From NCBI RefSeq assembly GCF_002119685.1, contig NZ_CP021108.1, positions 2,418,001 to 2,482,000 on the forward strand: a DNA stretch of 64,000 bases. The letters are read 5' to 3'. The first letter of the stretch is position 1. Each line of letters opens with the position of its first letter. A model generated the notes under the pieces. The model made no database searches. It was not told the DNA's origin and was given only the letters and a program-made list of their open reading frames with translations. Origin of the DNA: Bordetella genomosp. 8 (GTDB taxonomy: Bacteria > Pseudomonadota > Gammaproteobacteria > Burkholderiales > Burkholderiaceae_B). The position numbers and the translations under genes are program-made. Positions 20,369-29,634 of the stretch are shown here, in pieces.

Positions 20369-21114
20369 GCAGCGGGCAGCGGCAACAGCCGCAGTTCCAG
20401 CGATGCCAGCAGGCGCGCGTCATCCATGCCGGCATCCACGCATCGTATGCGTCGTGTTTCGTGTCGTGAGTCGCGTCGTGTGTCTCGGCTTGCGTCGCCG
20501 CGTGTGTCGGCATCCACGTCGTCGGCAAGCACCTCGATGCGCTGCAAGGCTTCCGCGATCCCCTGGCCCGTAGCCTTCAACGCGGCTTCCTTGCACACCC
20601 AATACCGATAGAACGCGTCACGCCTGGCCTGCGCCGCGCAGGCTTGCAGGGTCGCGCGCTCGCCTGGCGTGAGCACGATGGCCGACAGCGCGTCGACGTC
20701 CACTTCCGTCCGCCATTCCACGTCCACGCCGACCGCGCGCCGTTCCGACAGCGCGATCAAGGCCAGCGCGCCGGAATGCGCCACGTTGAAATGCACGTTC
20801 GCATCGCGCCACACCGGCCGGCCCGCCGGCGTGTAATCGAAGCGTATCGACGCGTCCGCGTCATCGCCCGCGAGCAGACGCTTCAAGGCCGCCCGGGTCA
20901 GCGCGAAGCGGGCCTTGTCCTCATGCCGGTGGAAGCGATCCAGGCGCGCCTGTTCCGCGTCATCCAGCAAAGCCAGTGCGCTCGTGGGCAGGGGCGCTTG
21001 CAGGTCCAGGTCCAGGCGCCATAGCCGCAGGTCGGGGGGCGCACGGGAAATCGCAAGGCGGGTGAGGGGGGCGGGCTCCGTGCCGGGCCGCCCGGTGGGG
21101 TGTTCGCTTGGCAC
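20248..21114 (-). CDS. Sfp-type 4'-phosphopantetheinyl transferase
   Basis: A 288-residue enzyme that transfers phosphopantetheine from CoA to the carrier-domain serines of the NRPS. Sfp-family motifs are present: NVAHSG (110-115), GVDVEW (129-134) and WVCKEAALKATGQG (172-185), with the magnesium-binding Asp131 and Glu133. The GTG start is the best in-frame choice. An Asp/Arg/Thr repetitive insert lies near residues 200-222. The last roughly 30 residues lie inside the antisense strand of the exporter gene and look unlike other PPTases, so the family fold probably ends near 20340. Confidence 0.92.
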   Translation of the reverse strand: MPSEHPTGRPGTEPAPLTRLAISRAPPDLRLWRLDLDLQAPLPTSALALLDDAEQARLDRFHRHEDKARFALTRAALKRLLAGDDADASIRFDYTPAGRPVWRDANVHFNVAHSGALALIALSERRAVGVDVEWRTEVDVDALSAIVLTPGERATLQACAAQARRDAFYRYWVCKEAALKATGQGIAEALQRIEVLADDVDADTRGDASRDTRRDSRHETRRIRCVDAGMDDARLLASLELRLLPLPAAYTGAVAWASRDGAAAAGTGGGPSDKRPFSIFNRRSATSK

Positions 21115-21237
21115 GCCGTTCGCCGCGTCGATGTCGATGCACCGATTGTAGTGCGCCGATTGCAGTGCGGCGATCGTGGTGCGGCGCCCGCTGCGGCGAT
21201 GCGCATGGCGCCGCGGCGGCCGGTGCCTACCGTGGCG

Positions 21238-22509
21238 TCAGCGCGCCAGGTACTTCCTGCGCGCCGGCTTGAGCACCGCGATCGCCAGCAAGGCCGCCAG
21301 GATATCCAGCACGATCGCGGAGTAGAAGACGGGATGCCAGCTGGCGGTCTTCTCGTGCAGCAATGCCGCCAGCGGACCGCCCAGGATCGAGCCTATGCCC
21401 TGCGAGATATACAGCCAGCCATAATTCGCCGTGGCGTGGCGCGTGCCGAACGTATCCGTCAAGGTGGACGGGAACAGCGAGAAGATTTCTCCCCAGCCGA
21501 AAAACACCACGCCCGACAACAACACGAAAAGCAGGGGATGTTCGCGCGTCGCCAACCACACCGCCATGGCGATGCCCTCCAGCGCGAAGGCCATGAACAT
21601 GGTGTTCTCGCGTCCGAACCTATCGGATACCCAGCCGAAGAAGGGCCGCGTCAGGCCATTGGTCAGGCGATCCACCGTCAGCGCCAGCGGCAGCGCCGCC
21701 ATGCCGAACACGATCAGATCGGCAACACCGAAATCGCGCGCGAAGCTCGCCATCTGCGACGTCACCATCAGGCCGGACGTCGACATCATGGTCATCATCG
21801 CGAACATCAACCAGAACAACGGCTGCTTCAGCATGTCGCGCGGCGCGAGGTCGCGCGCCGAGCTACCCAACCCGCCCAGCCGCGACAGCAGCGCCGCCGC
21901 CGGCGCGTCGCCAGGCGACCGCAAGCCTTGCGCGGCGATCACGCCGATCACCGCGAACAGGGCGCCGAAGCGCCACAAGGTGTTTTCGAGCCCGCTGTCC
22001 GCCAGGGCGCCAGCGATGGGAAAGGTGGTCAGGATCGCACCCATCCCGTATCCGGCCGCGACCATGCCGGCGGCGAAGCCGCGGCGGTCGGGGAACCAGC
22101 GCACCATCAGGCCGACCACGCCGACATAGACGATGCCGGTCCCCAGGCCGCCCACCACGCCATAGGTCAGGTACAGCATGCCGATGCTGCCCGCCGACGC
22201 CGCCAGGATCCAACTGCAGCCGGACATCAGCGTACCCAGCGCGATCAGCCTGCGCGGACCGAAGCGGTCGATCAGGCTGCCCTGGAACGGCGAAAAGAAA
22301 GTCTGCAGCACGATCAGCAGCGAGAAGGTGACCTGCAGTTCGGACAGCGGCACGCCCAGCTTGGCGGACAGCGGTTTGGTGAACAGCGTCCAGACGTACT
22401 GCGGACTCGAAATGGCCATCATGCAGACCAGTCCAAGCAGTAATTGGGTCCAGCGGTTGCTCAGGATACCTTTGGAACTATCGAGTGCGGCTTCTGCGGA
22501 TACGCTCAT
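21238..22509 (-). CDS. MFS transporter, oxalate/formate antiporter (OxlT)-like
   Basis: A 423-residue membrane protein with about 12 hydrophobic segments. The start SSKGILSNRWTQLLLGLVCM, the motif DRFGPRR between helices 2 and 3 and the late stretch GEIFSLFPSTLTDTFGTRHATANYGWLYISQG are those of the OxlT branch of the major facilitator superfamily. The ATG at 22509 follows a GGAG site. It is the last gene of the operon Bug, M81 peptidase, DSD1-like enzyme, MFS, so the cargo may be a small organic acid released by that pathway rather than oxalate itself. Oxalate specificity is not shown by context: no formyl-CoA transferase or oxalyl-CoA decarboxylase is nearby. Confidence 0.85.
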   Translation of the reverse strand: MSVSAEAALDSSKGILSNRWTQLLLGLVCMMAISSPQYVWTLFTKPLSAKLGVPLSELQVTFSLLIVLQTFFSPFQGSLIDRFGPRRLIALGTLMSGCSWILAASAGSIGMLYLTYGVVGGLGTGIVYVGVVGLMVRWFPDRRGFAAGMVAAGYGMGAILTTFPIAGALADSGLENTLWRFGALFAVIGVIAAQGLRSPGDAPAAALLSRLGGLGSSARDLAPRDMLKQPLFWLMFAMMTMMSTSGLMVTSQMASFARDFGVADLIVFGMAALPLALTVDRLTNGLTRPFFGWVSDRFGRENTMFMAFALEGIAMAVWLATREHPLLFVLLSGVVFFGWGEIFSLFPSTLTDTFGTRHATANYGWLYISQGIGSILGGPLAALLHEKTASWHPVFYSAIVLDILAALLAIAVLKPARRKYLAR

Positions 22510-22689
22510 GATGGGGCTCCAGGCCGGTTGGTCTGGAGGTGATCCCATGCAAAGCCTGTGCCAGGTGCACGGCGCCGGTCTACCCGAGCGCCATAGCTTG
22601 CCTGCACAGTCGGCGCCCCGCGACGTGGCGCGAGATGGTGCGCCCATGCCCACGCATGGTGCGCCGCCGGCCGTCGCGGCGGCCGGCTC

Positions 22690-23859
22690 CTACCAGCCGC
22701 GGAAGCGCGGCCAGTGGGCGGCCACCCGGCCCGAGTCGTCCTGGATGACGTGGTAGCTGTCATGCTGCGCGCCTGTCGCGCAGGCATGGTTCGGCAGCAC
22801 GCGCACCATGGCGCCCAGCGGCAGGTCGGGCAGGGTGGCGGTACTGCCCGGGCGCAAGGCGAGTATGCCCTGCTCCTGGTTGGTTTCGCGCATCACCAGG
22901 TCCGGATAAGGCTTGCCGGCGATATCGCAGACCACGCCGTAGTATTGGTCCACCTTCTGCCTGGCCGTACCGCGGTCGCGCGACATCGCCATCCAGCCGG
23001 CGTCGACGAGTATCCAGCCCTTGTCTTCCTGATGGCCGATGACGGTGGTCAGGACGCTCAACGCGATGTCGTCCTGGCTGCATACGCCCAGCCCGGCCAT
23101 GAACAGATCGAAGAAAACGAACACGCCGGCGCGCAGTTCCGTCACGCCGCTCAGGTCGCGGCTGAACAGTGCCGTGGGCGTGGATCCCACGCTGACCACC
23201 GGGCAAGGCAGGCCGGCATCGCGCAAGGCCTGCGCGCATGCCACGGCGCCACCACGTTCCTGTTCGGCCATCGCTTCGATGGCTTGCGTGCTCGTGCAGT
23301 TGTAGGATTCGCCGGCATGCGTCATCACCCCGCGCAGCTCCGCGCCTTCTTCATGCAAGGCGCGGCCGATCGCCAGCAGGCGATCGGTCTGGTCCGGCGC
23401 CACGCCCGCCCGATGGCCGTCGGTATCGAGTTCGATCAGGCAGGGGATGCGCATGCCGCTGTCCCGCGATTTCCGCGCCACGGCCTGCGCGCCTTCGACG
23501 CTGTCGACCACGATGGTCAGGTCCACGCCTTGCCGGCGCAGCGCCACGACACGGTCCAGCTTGTTGGGCGCGATGCCCACCGCATACAGGATGTCGCGCA
23601 CGCCGGCCTGCGCGAATTGCTCCGCTTCCTGCAGGGTGGATACGGTGGCCGGGCCTTCCGGCGTATCCATGATGCGGCGCGCGACATCGATCGATTTCGG
23701 CGTTTTCAGATGCGGGCGCAGTTGCACGCCCAGCGCATGCGCACGTTCGCGCATGCGCCGTATGTTCGCGGTCATGAGACGCTCGTCCAGCACCAGGCTG
23801 GGCGTTTCCTGGTCCCGTAGCAGGCGGGTGTTGCCCGCGTCGGTGTTCGTCAGGGTCAT
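22690..23859 (-). CDS. DSD1-like PLP enzyme (D-threonine aldolase / D-serine dehydratase family)
   Basis: A 389-residue protein with an alanine-racemase-like N-terminal barrel. Lys52 in RPHLKTPKS is the probable Schiff-base lysine. The C-terminal NHAC motif matches the His/Cys metal ligands of fold-type III D-threonine aldolases and D-serine dehydratases. Such enzymes cleave or dehydrate D-beta-hydroxy amino acids. It lies 3 bp after the M81 peptidase and upstream of the MFS gene, so it is translated with them. The substrate cannot be told from sequence; a D-configured product of the upstream hydrolase is an attractive guess. Confidence 0.85.
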   Translation of the reverse strand: MTLTNTDAGNTRLLRDQETPSLVLDERLMTANIRRMRERAHALGVQLRPHLKTPKSIDVARRIMDTPEGPATVSTLQEAEQFAQAGVRDILYAVGIAPNKLDRVVALRRQGVDLTIVVDSVEGAQAVARKSRDSGMRIPCLIELDTDGHRAGVAPDQTDRLLAIGRALHEEGAELRGVMTHAGESYNCTSTQAIEAMAEQERGGAVACAQALRDAGLPCPVVSVGSTPTALFSRDLSGVTELRAGVFVFFDLFMAGLGVCSQDDIALSVLTTVIGHQEDKGWILVDAGWMAMSRDRGTARQKVDQYYGVVCDIAGKPYPDLVMRETNQEQGILALRPGSTATLPDLPLGAMVRVLPNHACATGAQHDSYHVIQDDSGRVAAHWPRFRGW

Positions 23860-23862
23860 CGA

Positions 23863-25410
23863 TCATGTCTCCATGGCAGGGCGCATCCGCACCGCGGGCG
23901 TCCATTCGGTATCAGGGTCCAGCGGCACGACCGGCCGCGGCAGGCGGCGGAAGTCGAAGCGCGACAGTATGGGGGAGGTCAGGCCCGGCGCATCCACGCT
24001 GTAGATGCGCTCGGGCGGAAAGAATTCATCGAAGGCGGCACGGAAGTGGCCGCGCGATTTGACCACAACGGTGCGCGCCGCGCCGATGTCCAGCCCGAAC
24101 ATCTCGAAGAAGGTGGGCTCGTGGCATTGATGGCGGTGGGTGATGACGACGATACGCACGCCTCCCACCGCGATCAGCGCCGACGGTCCCAGGTCGTAGC
24201 TGCATCCGGCCAGTTGTCCGCGCCTTCCCACGCCCTTGCCGTCACGCAGCGCGACGACGGTCGCGTCGGCCTCGAAGGGATCGGAATATTTCGTGGTCTC
24301 GCTGCGATTGAAGCGCGCGCGCAAGGCCTTGCCGACGCCCGCCGCGTGGGCATCCGCGGCCAGTTCGGGGTCGGTGATGACGCCGGCGATCACGCCCTGC
24401 GCGTCGGCCTGGATCAAGGCCTGCAACAGATACGGCGTGTTGCCGCGCGCGCCGCCGCCCGGGTTGTCGGCCACGTCGGCCAGCAGGACCGCATCGAGCG
24501 CGACGTCCTTGCCCGCGGAGACCGACAATGCAACCGCGTCTTCCAGCGACGTCAACCGGGGAAAGAAAGCCGCGCGGTCGCGCCATGCCGGCGTGACGAG
24601 ATCGAGCGCGAGACGGCGCGCCAGGTCGGCATCGCCGCGCGTCGTGACCAGCACCGTCATTCCGTTCTTCGGCGTATCGCCATAGGCGAAACCACCCACC
24701 GCGGAAATGTTGACGATGCGGTCGTCGTCCAGCGCTTCGGCTTTCTGGATCATGTCGGCGTAAGGTCCCGTGCCGGGCGCGGTCAGCAGCTGCGTGGGCG
24801 GTGCGCACACGGGCATGCGTACATGCGCCACCTGGACGCGCAGGCCGGCTACCAGCTCGCGCAGCACGTCGGCGGCCTCGGCGCCGCGTTCGGCCATATC
24901 GATGTGCGGATTGCGGCGATAGGAAATCAGGGTGTCGACCTGATCGACCATGCGGTCGGAGACATTGGCATGCAGGTCGACCGTCGCGACGATGGGAATG
25001 GCGGGGCCGACGATGCGGCGCACCGTTTCGAAGACCAGGCCGTCGGGATCGTCTTCTTCCGTCGTGATGGCCGCGCCATGCTCGCAGATGTACACGGCGT
25101 CCACGGGCAGGGCGGCGCGCAGCCTGGTTTCGAACTGCGCCAGGGTGTCGGCGAAAAAGCCGTGCTCCACCGGACCGCCCGATTCGGCGTTGGCGAACAG
25201 GATGGGTACCGGCGTCCAGTCGCCCGCCGCATCCATGCGCCGCACGAAGGCGGGGATTTCCGGCGTCATGCGCGGCGCGGGGCTGCGCGCGTCGCGCAGC
25301 AGCTCATCGCCGGCCAGGTAGGCGCGCGACACGAAGTCCTCGCGCGTGGACACCGGCGCGTATCGGTTCGACTCGATGGCGAAGCCCAGCAGGGCGATGC
25401 GTAGCGGCAT
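23863..25410 (-). CDS. M81 family metallopeptidase (MlrC-like)
   Basis: A 515-residue protein beginning RIALLGFAIESNRYAP. Conserved MlrC segments include YICEHGAAIT, ATVDLHANVS and ISYRRNPHIDMAERG in the N-terminal domain, and DVADNPGGGARGNTP in the C-terminal domain. MlrC finishes breakdown of linearised microcystin, but the family is widespread and most members act on unknown small amides. The gene sits between a Bug solute-binding protein and a DSD1-like enzyme in one tight operon, suggesting catabolism of an imported compound with an amide and a D-amino acid. Family assignment is confident; function is not known. Confidence 0.88.
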   Translation of the reverse strand: MPLRIALLGFAIESNRYAPVSTREDFVSRAYLAGDELLRDARSPAPRMTPEIPAFVRRMDAAGDWTPVPILFANAESGGPVEHGFFADTLAQFETRLRAALPVDAVYICEHGAAITTEEDDPDGLVFETVRRIVGPAIPIVATVDLHANVSDRMVDQVDTLISYRRNPHIDMAERGAEAADVLRELVAGLRVQVAHVRMPVCAPPTQLLTAPGTGPYADMIQKAEALDDDRIVNISAVGGFAYGDTPKNGMTVLVTTRGDADLARRLALDLVTPAWRDRAAFFPRLTSLEDAVALSVSAGKDVALDAVLLADVADNPGGGARGNTPYLLQALIQADAQGVIAGVITDPELAADAHAAGVGKALRARFNRSETTKYSDPFEADATVVALRDGKGVGRRGQLAGCSYDLGPSALIAVGGVRIVVITHRHQCHEPTFFEMFGLDIGAARTVVVKSRGHFRAAFDEFFPPERIYSVDAPGLTSPILSRFDFRRLPRPVVPLDPDTEWTPAVRMRPAMET

Positions 25411-25417
25411 GGCGGCG

Positions 25418-26404
25418 TCAGTCCTGTTTTTCGATATGGGCGGCGGTGATCAGGTCGCCCCATTTGCGCTGCTCCGCGGCGATGAAGCGGGCGAAGTCCG
25501 CCGGCGTCCCCGGCGTGCCGGGCGACGCGCTGGCATTGGCCAGGTCCTGCTTCAGCGTATCGCTGACCAATACCTTCTGCAGCGACTGCGACAGGCGATC
25601 GATGATGGGTTGCGGCGTGCCGGTGGGAAACACCAGCCCGCCCCATGACACGTTCTCATAGCCCTTCAGGCCCAGCTCGTCCAGCGTCGGCATGTCGGGA
25701 AACAGCGGCACGCGCTGTTTGCTGGTGATCGCCAGCGCGCGCAGCTTGCCGCTTCTTACCAGCGGGTAGGCCACGGAGGCGTTCGTAAAAGTGTAGTCCA
25801 GGCGGCCGCCGGCCAGGTCGGACAGCGAAGCGGGGTCGCCGTTGTAAGGGATGAACATCACGTCGACGCCGGCCATCTGCTTGAACAGTTCGCCCGCCAT
25901 CTGGCCGCTGCTGCCGATGCCGGCCGCGCCATAGGAAAGCTTGCCGGGCTCGCGTCTGGCCTGCGCGATCAGGTCGTCCACGCTGTGGATGGGTGAATCG
26001 CCGCGCACCACCAGCAGGTTATAGACGGCGAACATCTGGCCCACCGGCGCGAAATCCCTGGCGGCGTCGTAGGGCAGCTTGTTGAACAGCGCGGGGTTGA
26101 CCGCCAGCGTATTGATGTTCCCGTAGCCCAGCGTGTAACCGTCGGGCGCGGCGCGCTTGACCTGGCTCATGCCGATGTTTCCCGCGGCGCCCGGCCGGTT
26201 CTCGATCACGAAGTTGGCGCCGGTATCCTCGGCCACGTGCTTCAGCACGATGCGGCTGAGCACGTCGGCCGATCCGCCCGCCGCCGACGCGACGATCACC
26301 GTCACCGGCCGCTTCGGCCAATCGGTATCGGCGGCATGGGCCGCGGAAGCCAGTGCGCCGCTGGCGAGCAGCGCGGATAGGGCATGGGCAAGGGTACGTC
26401 GCAT
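25418..26404 (-). CDS. Bug/TctC-family periplasmic solute-binding protein (1 of 5)
   Basis: A 328-residue exported protein with a signal peptide cut near AHAAD. The family signatures are KRPVTVIVASAAGGSADVLSR, ENRPGAAGNIG, APDGYTLGYG and YGAAGIGSSGQMAGELF. Bug proteins bind small organic acids or amides in the periplasm and usually feed a tripartite (TctAB) transporter encoded elsewhere. It is the first gene of the operon with the M81 peptidase and DSD1-like enzyme, 7 bp from the former, and faces a LysR regulator across 99 bp. Its ligand is probably the substrate or precursor of those enzymes. Confidence 0.92.
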   Translation of the reverse strand: MRRTLAHALSALLASGALASAAHAADTDWPKRPVTVIVASAAGGSADVLSRIVLKHVAEDTGANFVIENRPGAAGNIGMSQVKRAAPDGYTLGYGNINTLAVNPALFNKLPYDAARDFAPVGQMFAVYNLLVVRGDSPIHSVDDLIAQARREPGKLSYGAAGIGSSGQMAGELFKQMAGVDVMFIPYNGDPASLSDLAGGRLDYTFTNASVAYPLVRSGKLRALAITSKQRVPLFPDMPTLDELGLKGYENVSWGGLVFPTGTPQPIIDRLSQSLQKVLVSDTLKQDLANASASPGTPGTPADFARFIAAEQRKWGDLITAAHIEKQD

Positions 26405-26503
26405 ACGAGCTCCGGTTGGAAACGAGGCCCCGCTGGGAGAGCGGCCATGGACGTCGACGCCTGTCCGCCAGGGGCAATGAGGTAAATCACGAGTGCCGCG
26501 AGT

Positions 26504-27490
26504 ATGAACAGCGCGCTAAAGTCCAAGGTTAAGCGGCGCCGCAATCCCGGCTTAAGCCGCAACTTAATGGAGCAAGGGGTGCTCTCCAGCGAGGATCTGC
26601 AGTTCTTCCTGACGGTGGCGGCCGCCCGCTCGCTGGCGGAGGCGGCGCGCACGCTCAACGTGACGCCGCCCGCCGTCACCCAGCGGTTGGCCGGCCTGGA
26701 AAAGCGGCTGGGCGCGCGCCTGATCGAGCGTACCGGCCGGCACACGGCGCTGACCGACGAGGGCGACCTCCTGGTGGCGCGCGGACGCCGCATCTGCGCC
26801 GAACTCGGGCTGCTGGCCGACGACCTGGGCAGCCGCCGGCGCGTCATCGCCGGGCATCTGCGCGTGCTGGCGCCGCTGGGCTTCGGCCGTCGCTACGTCG
26901 CCCCGGCGGTCGCGCGCGTGCGCCGGGACTATCCGGAGGTCACCGCCACGCTGACCTGTTCGGACCGGCCCGGCCGGTTTGCCGAGGACAGCTGGGACGT
27001 CATGGTGCACATCGGCGAGCTTCGCGATTCCAGCCTGATCATGCAACGCATCGCTTCCAACCGGCGCATCCTGTGCGCCGCGCCTTCCTACCTGCGCCGC
27101 CACCCCGCGCCCGTGCGGCCGCAGGACCTGCGGGCCCACGAATGCATCGCGCTGCGGGAGAACGACGAGGACGTCACCCTGTGGCGTTTCGCCGGCCCGC
27201 GCGGGGACATCGCCAACGTGCGGATCGCGCCGGTCCTCGCCAGTACCGAAGGCGCCGTGGTGCACGACTGGGCGGTGGCCGGCATGGGGATCATGGTCCG
27301 CTCGGAATGGGACGTCGCCGCCGACCTGGGCGCCGGCCGGCTGGTCGCGCTGTTGCCCGAATGGCGCCTGCCGGATGCCGACGTCATCGCGCTCCTGCCT
27401 TCGCGCGAGGCGCGCTCGGCGCGCACCTCGCATTTCCTGGAATGCCTGCGGGCCGAGGTTCAGGCGCATCCCTGGAGCCCGCCTGGCTGA
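26504..27490 (+). CDS. LysR-type transcriptional regulator
   Basis: A 328-residue regulator: N-terminal winged helix (LQFFLTVAAARSLAEAARTLNVTPPAVTQRLAGLEKRLG region) and a substrate-binding domain from about residue 105. It is divergent from the Bug-M81-DSD1-MFS operon, so that operon is the likely target. The start is uncertain: ATG 26504 adds 21 basic residues, while ATG 26567 (MEQGVLSSEDL) gives the usual LysR N-terminus; neither has a good ribosome-binding site. Its stop codon overlaps a candidate PhoB box for the downstream phosphatase gene. Confidence 0.9.
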   Translation: MNSALKSKVKRRRNPGLSRNLMEQGVLSSEDLQFFLTVAAARSLAEAARTLNVTPPAVTQRLAGLEKRLGARLIERTGRHTALTDEGDLLVARGRRICAELGLLADDLGSRRRVIAGHLRVLAPLGFGRRYVAPAVARVRRDYPEVTATLTCSDRPGRFAEDSWDVMVHIGELRDSSLIMQRIASNRRILCAAPSYLRRHPAPVRPQDLRAHECIALRENDEDVTLWRFAGPRGDIANVRIAPVLASTEGAVVHDWAVAGMGIMVRSEWDVAADLGAGRLVALLPEWRLPDADVIALLPSREARSARTSHFLECLRAEVQAHPWSPPG

Positions 27491-27504
27491 CAACAAGCTG
27501 TCAA
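27487..27504 (+). promoter_or_regulatory. Candidate PhoB box upstream of the PhoX-family phosphatase
   Basis: CTGACAA-CAAG-CTGTCAA fits the Pho-box plan of two 7-bp half-sites (consensus CTGTCAT) with 4-bp spacing and an 11-bp period. It lies 76 bp before the phosphatase start and overlaps the LysR stop codon. The second half-site is good and the first has one mismatch in the TGTCA core. Support comes from the gene being a phosphatase and from a second, better box upstream of the phospholipase C operon. Confidence 0.5.
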
Positions 27505-27579
27505 ACTCGGCGTGCACCATGTGGCGATCCGCGCGGGGCGAATACCCGCGCATGTCCATGACGAATCAGGAGAGCCGGG

Positions 27580-29478
27580 ATGTCCCGTTCCACCGACGAA
27601 GCCAAGGCCCGCGGCCTGTCCAAGGCGTCGGCGCCGGCAGGTAGCCGGCCGCCGAATACCGTGCCAGCCACGCCAGCCACCCCACGGCCCGGCCAGGCGC
27701 TGGACGACGTCCTTGCCCTGAGTCCGGCGCGCCGCGTGTGGTTGAAAACCGGCCTGGGCGCGGCGGCGCTCTCGATATTCGGCGTGCCGGCCCTGGCCGC
27801 GGGCCCGGGCGACGCCAATGGGACGGGGAATCCGGCGGGATCGCCATCCGCCGGCGGCAAGGCGGCGCCCGATGGGCTGGATCCCGCCCGTGACTACGCG
27901 GTCCGTTTCCAGGCGGTGGCCCGCTCGACGGCTGACCGGGTCATCGTGCCGCCGGGCTACGAGGTACAGGTACTGTTCTCGGCTGGCGATGCGGTGGAAG
28001 CGGGCTCCACGTCCTGGACCGAAGGCGAGTTCGCCACGTGGGAGCAGGCCGGCAAGCGCGCCGGTGGCGAACACGACGGCATGCATTACTTCGCCTTGCC
28101 CGGCGTCGATCCGCGCAAGGGCGGCCTGCTGGCGATCAACCACGAACAGGTCGACATGCGCGTGTCCTTCGCGCAGGAAAGCTTTGCCAACGGCACTTTC
28201 GACGAAAAGAAGGCGACCGCCGACCAGAAGCGCGTGGCCCTGTCCGCGGTGGGCGTGTCCGTCATCGAGGTCGAACTCGTGGACCAGGCATGGCGCGTCA
28301 AGCGCGATTCCCCCTACAACCGCCGCTACACCGGGAACAGCACCTATGCCGTGGGCGGACCGGCGCGCGAACGCGTCGGGGCCACCGTAACCGGCACGCT
28401 GAACAACTGCTCCAGCGGCGCAACGCCCTGGGGCACCTACCTGACCTGTGAAGAAACCACCTTCAACTATTTCGATACCAGCCAGCCCCGGCAGGGTTAT
28501 GGCTGGGTCGTGGAACTCGACCCGCAGGGCAAGATCCTGCGGCAGGGCATCAAGCGCACGGCCATGGGCCGCTTCAATCACGAAAACGTCGCCTGGCTGG
28601 CCGATGGCGCGGGACGGGTGGCGTTCTACATGGGCGACGACAGCACGCCCGGCTGCATCTACAAGTTCGTGCCGGACCGTCCCTTCGATGCCGCCGACCG
28701 TGCCGCCAACCTGGGACTGCTGGATTCAGGCACCCTGTACGTCGCGCGGTTCGATTCCTCCGGCCAGGGCAGATGGCTTCCCTTGCGGCATGGCGCCGCC
28801 GGGTTGACCGCCGCCGACGGCTACCAGTCGCAGGCCGACGTGCTGGTCGAATGCCAGCAGGCCGCCGTGTCGGCCGGCGGCACGGTGATGGACCGGCCGG
28901 AATGGATCACCGTCGGGCCGCGCAAGGACATCTACGTGACCCTGACCAACTACACCGGGCGGGGCGGCAAGGCGCCGGTGAACGACGCCAATCCGCGCGC
29001 GGAGAACCACCATGGCCACATCCTCCGCTGGAACGAAGCAGGCGATTCCCCGCTGGCGGTCACCTTCACCTGGGACATCTTTCTCCTGGCGGGCGATCCG
29101 GAGCAGGCGGCCGCGCAGGGCAAGCCGAATCTCGCTGGCAATATCAAGGGCGATGCCTTCAGCAGCCCGGACGGCCTGCGCCAGGACCCGGCGGGGCGCC
29201 TGTGGGTGCAGACCGATATGAACCTGGGCGCGGTTGCCACGCCGAAGGTATTCGGCAATAACGGCATGTATTGCGTCGATCCCGCCACGGGCGAATCGAA
29301 GCGCTTCCTGGTCGGGCCGGTGGGCTGCGAGCTGACCGGCATCGCGTACACGCCGGACCTGACCACTTTCTTCGTGAACATCCAGCATCCCACGCAGGGC
29401 TGGCCGGAGGCCGGCCGCACGCCGCGTTCGTCGACCCTGGCGATCCGGCGCACGGATGGCGCGCCCGTGGGCACATAG
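27580..29478 (+). CDS. PhoX-family (DUF839) phosphatase, probably exported
   Basis: A 632-residue protein of the DUF839/PhoX group, calcium- and iron-dependent alkaline phosphatases that release phosphate from organic esters in the periplasm. Seen here: an N-terminal region with ARRVWLKTGLGAAALSIFG, a twin-arginine-like export signal starting near residue 50; GGLLAINHEQ; YLTCEETTFNYF; GRFNHENVAW; YMGDDSTPGCIYKF; and AENHHGHILRWNE, the conserved metal- and cofactor-binding stretches of the family. The long Pro/Ala N-terminus before the signal is unusual, so a later start is possible. A candidate PhoB box lies 76 bp upstream. The gene after it is a Bug protein with its own leader. Confidence 0.85.
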   Translation: MSRSTDEAKARGLSKASAPAGSRPPNTVPATPATPRPGQALDDVLALSPARRVWLKTGLGAAALSIFGVPALAAGPGDANGTGNPAGSPSAGGKAAPDGLDPARDYAVRFQAVARSTADRVIVPPGYEVQVLFSAGDAVEAGSTSWTEGEFATWEQAGKRAGGEHDGMHYFALPGVDPRKGGLLAINHEQVDMRVSFAQESFANGTFDEKKATADQKRVALSAVGVSVIEVELVDQAWRVKRDSPYNRRYTGNSTYAVGGPARERVGATVTGTLNNCSSGATPWGTYLTCEETTFNYFDTSQPRQGYGWVVELDPQGKILRQGIKRTAMGRFNHENVAWLADGAGRVAFYMGDDSTPGCIYKFVPDRPFDAADRAANLGLLDSGTLYVARFDSSGQGRWLPLRHGAAGLTAADGYQSQADVLVECQQAAVSAGGTVMDRPEWITVGPRKDIYVTLTNYTGRGGKAPVNDANPRAENHHGHILRWNEAGDSPLAVTFTWDIFLLAGDPEQAAAQGKPNLAGNIKGDAFSSPDGLRQDPAGRLWVQTDMNLGAVATPKVFGNNGMYCVDPATGESKRFLVGPVGCELTGIAYTPDLTTFFVNIQHPTQGWPEAGRTPRSSTLAIRRTDGAPVGT

Positions 29479-29634
29479 CGTTTCCGGCGGAACAGCGACG
29501 GCCGCGGCATGGCTGTGTACACGCAGGTATACAATCCAGCCGTGCTCGCGGGACCACCGCGGTCCACCACAAGCGCGGCGCGCAAGCCGCCCACGGACCG
29601 CCATCAGTCCATCGCTGCAATTCAGGAGAACTAC

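Noticed and set aside
24046..25404. 452-residue plus-strand frame over the M81 gene
   Set aside because: It is a shadow frame. The minus strand encodes conserved MlrC motifs across the same bases.
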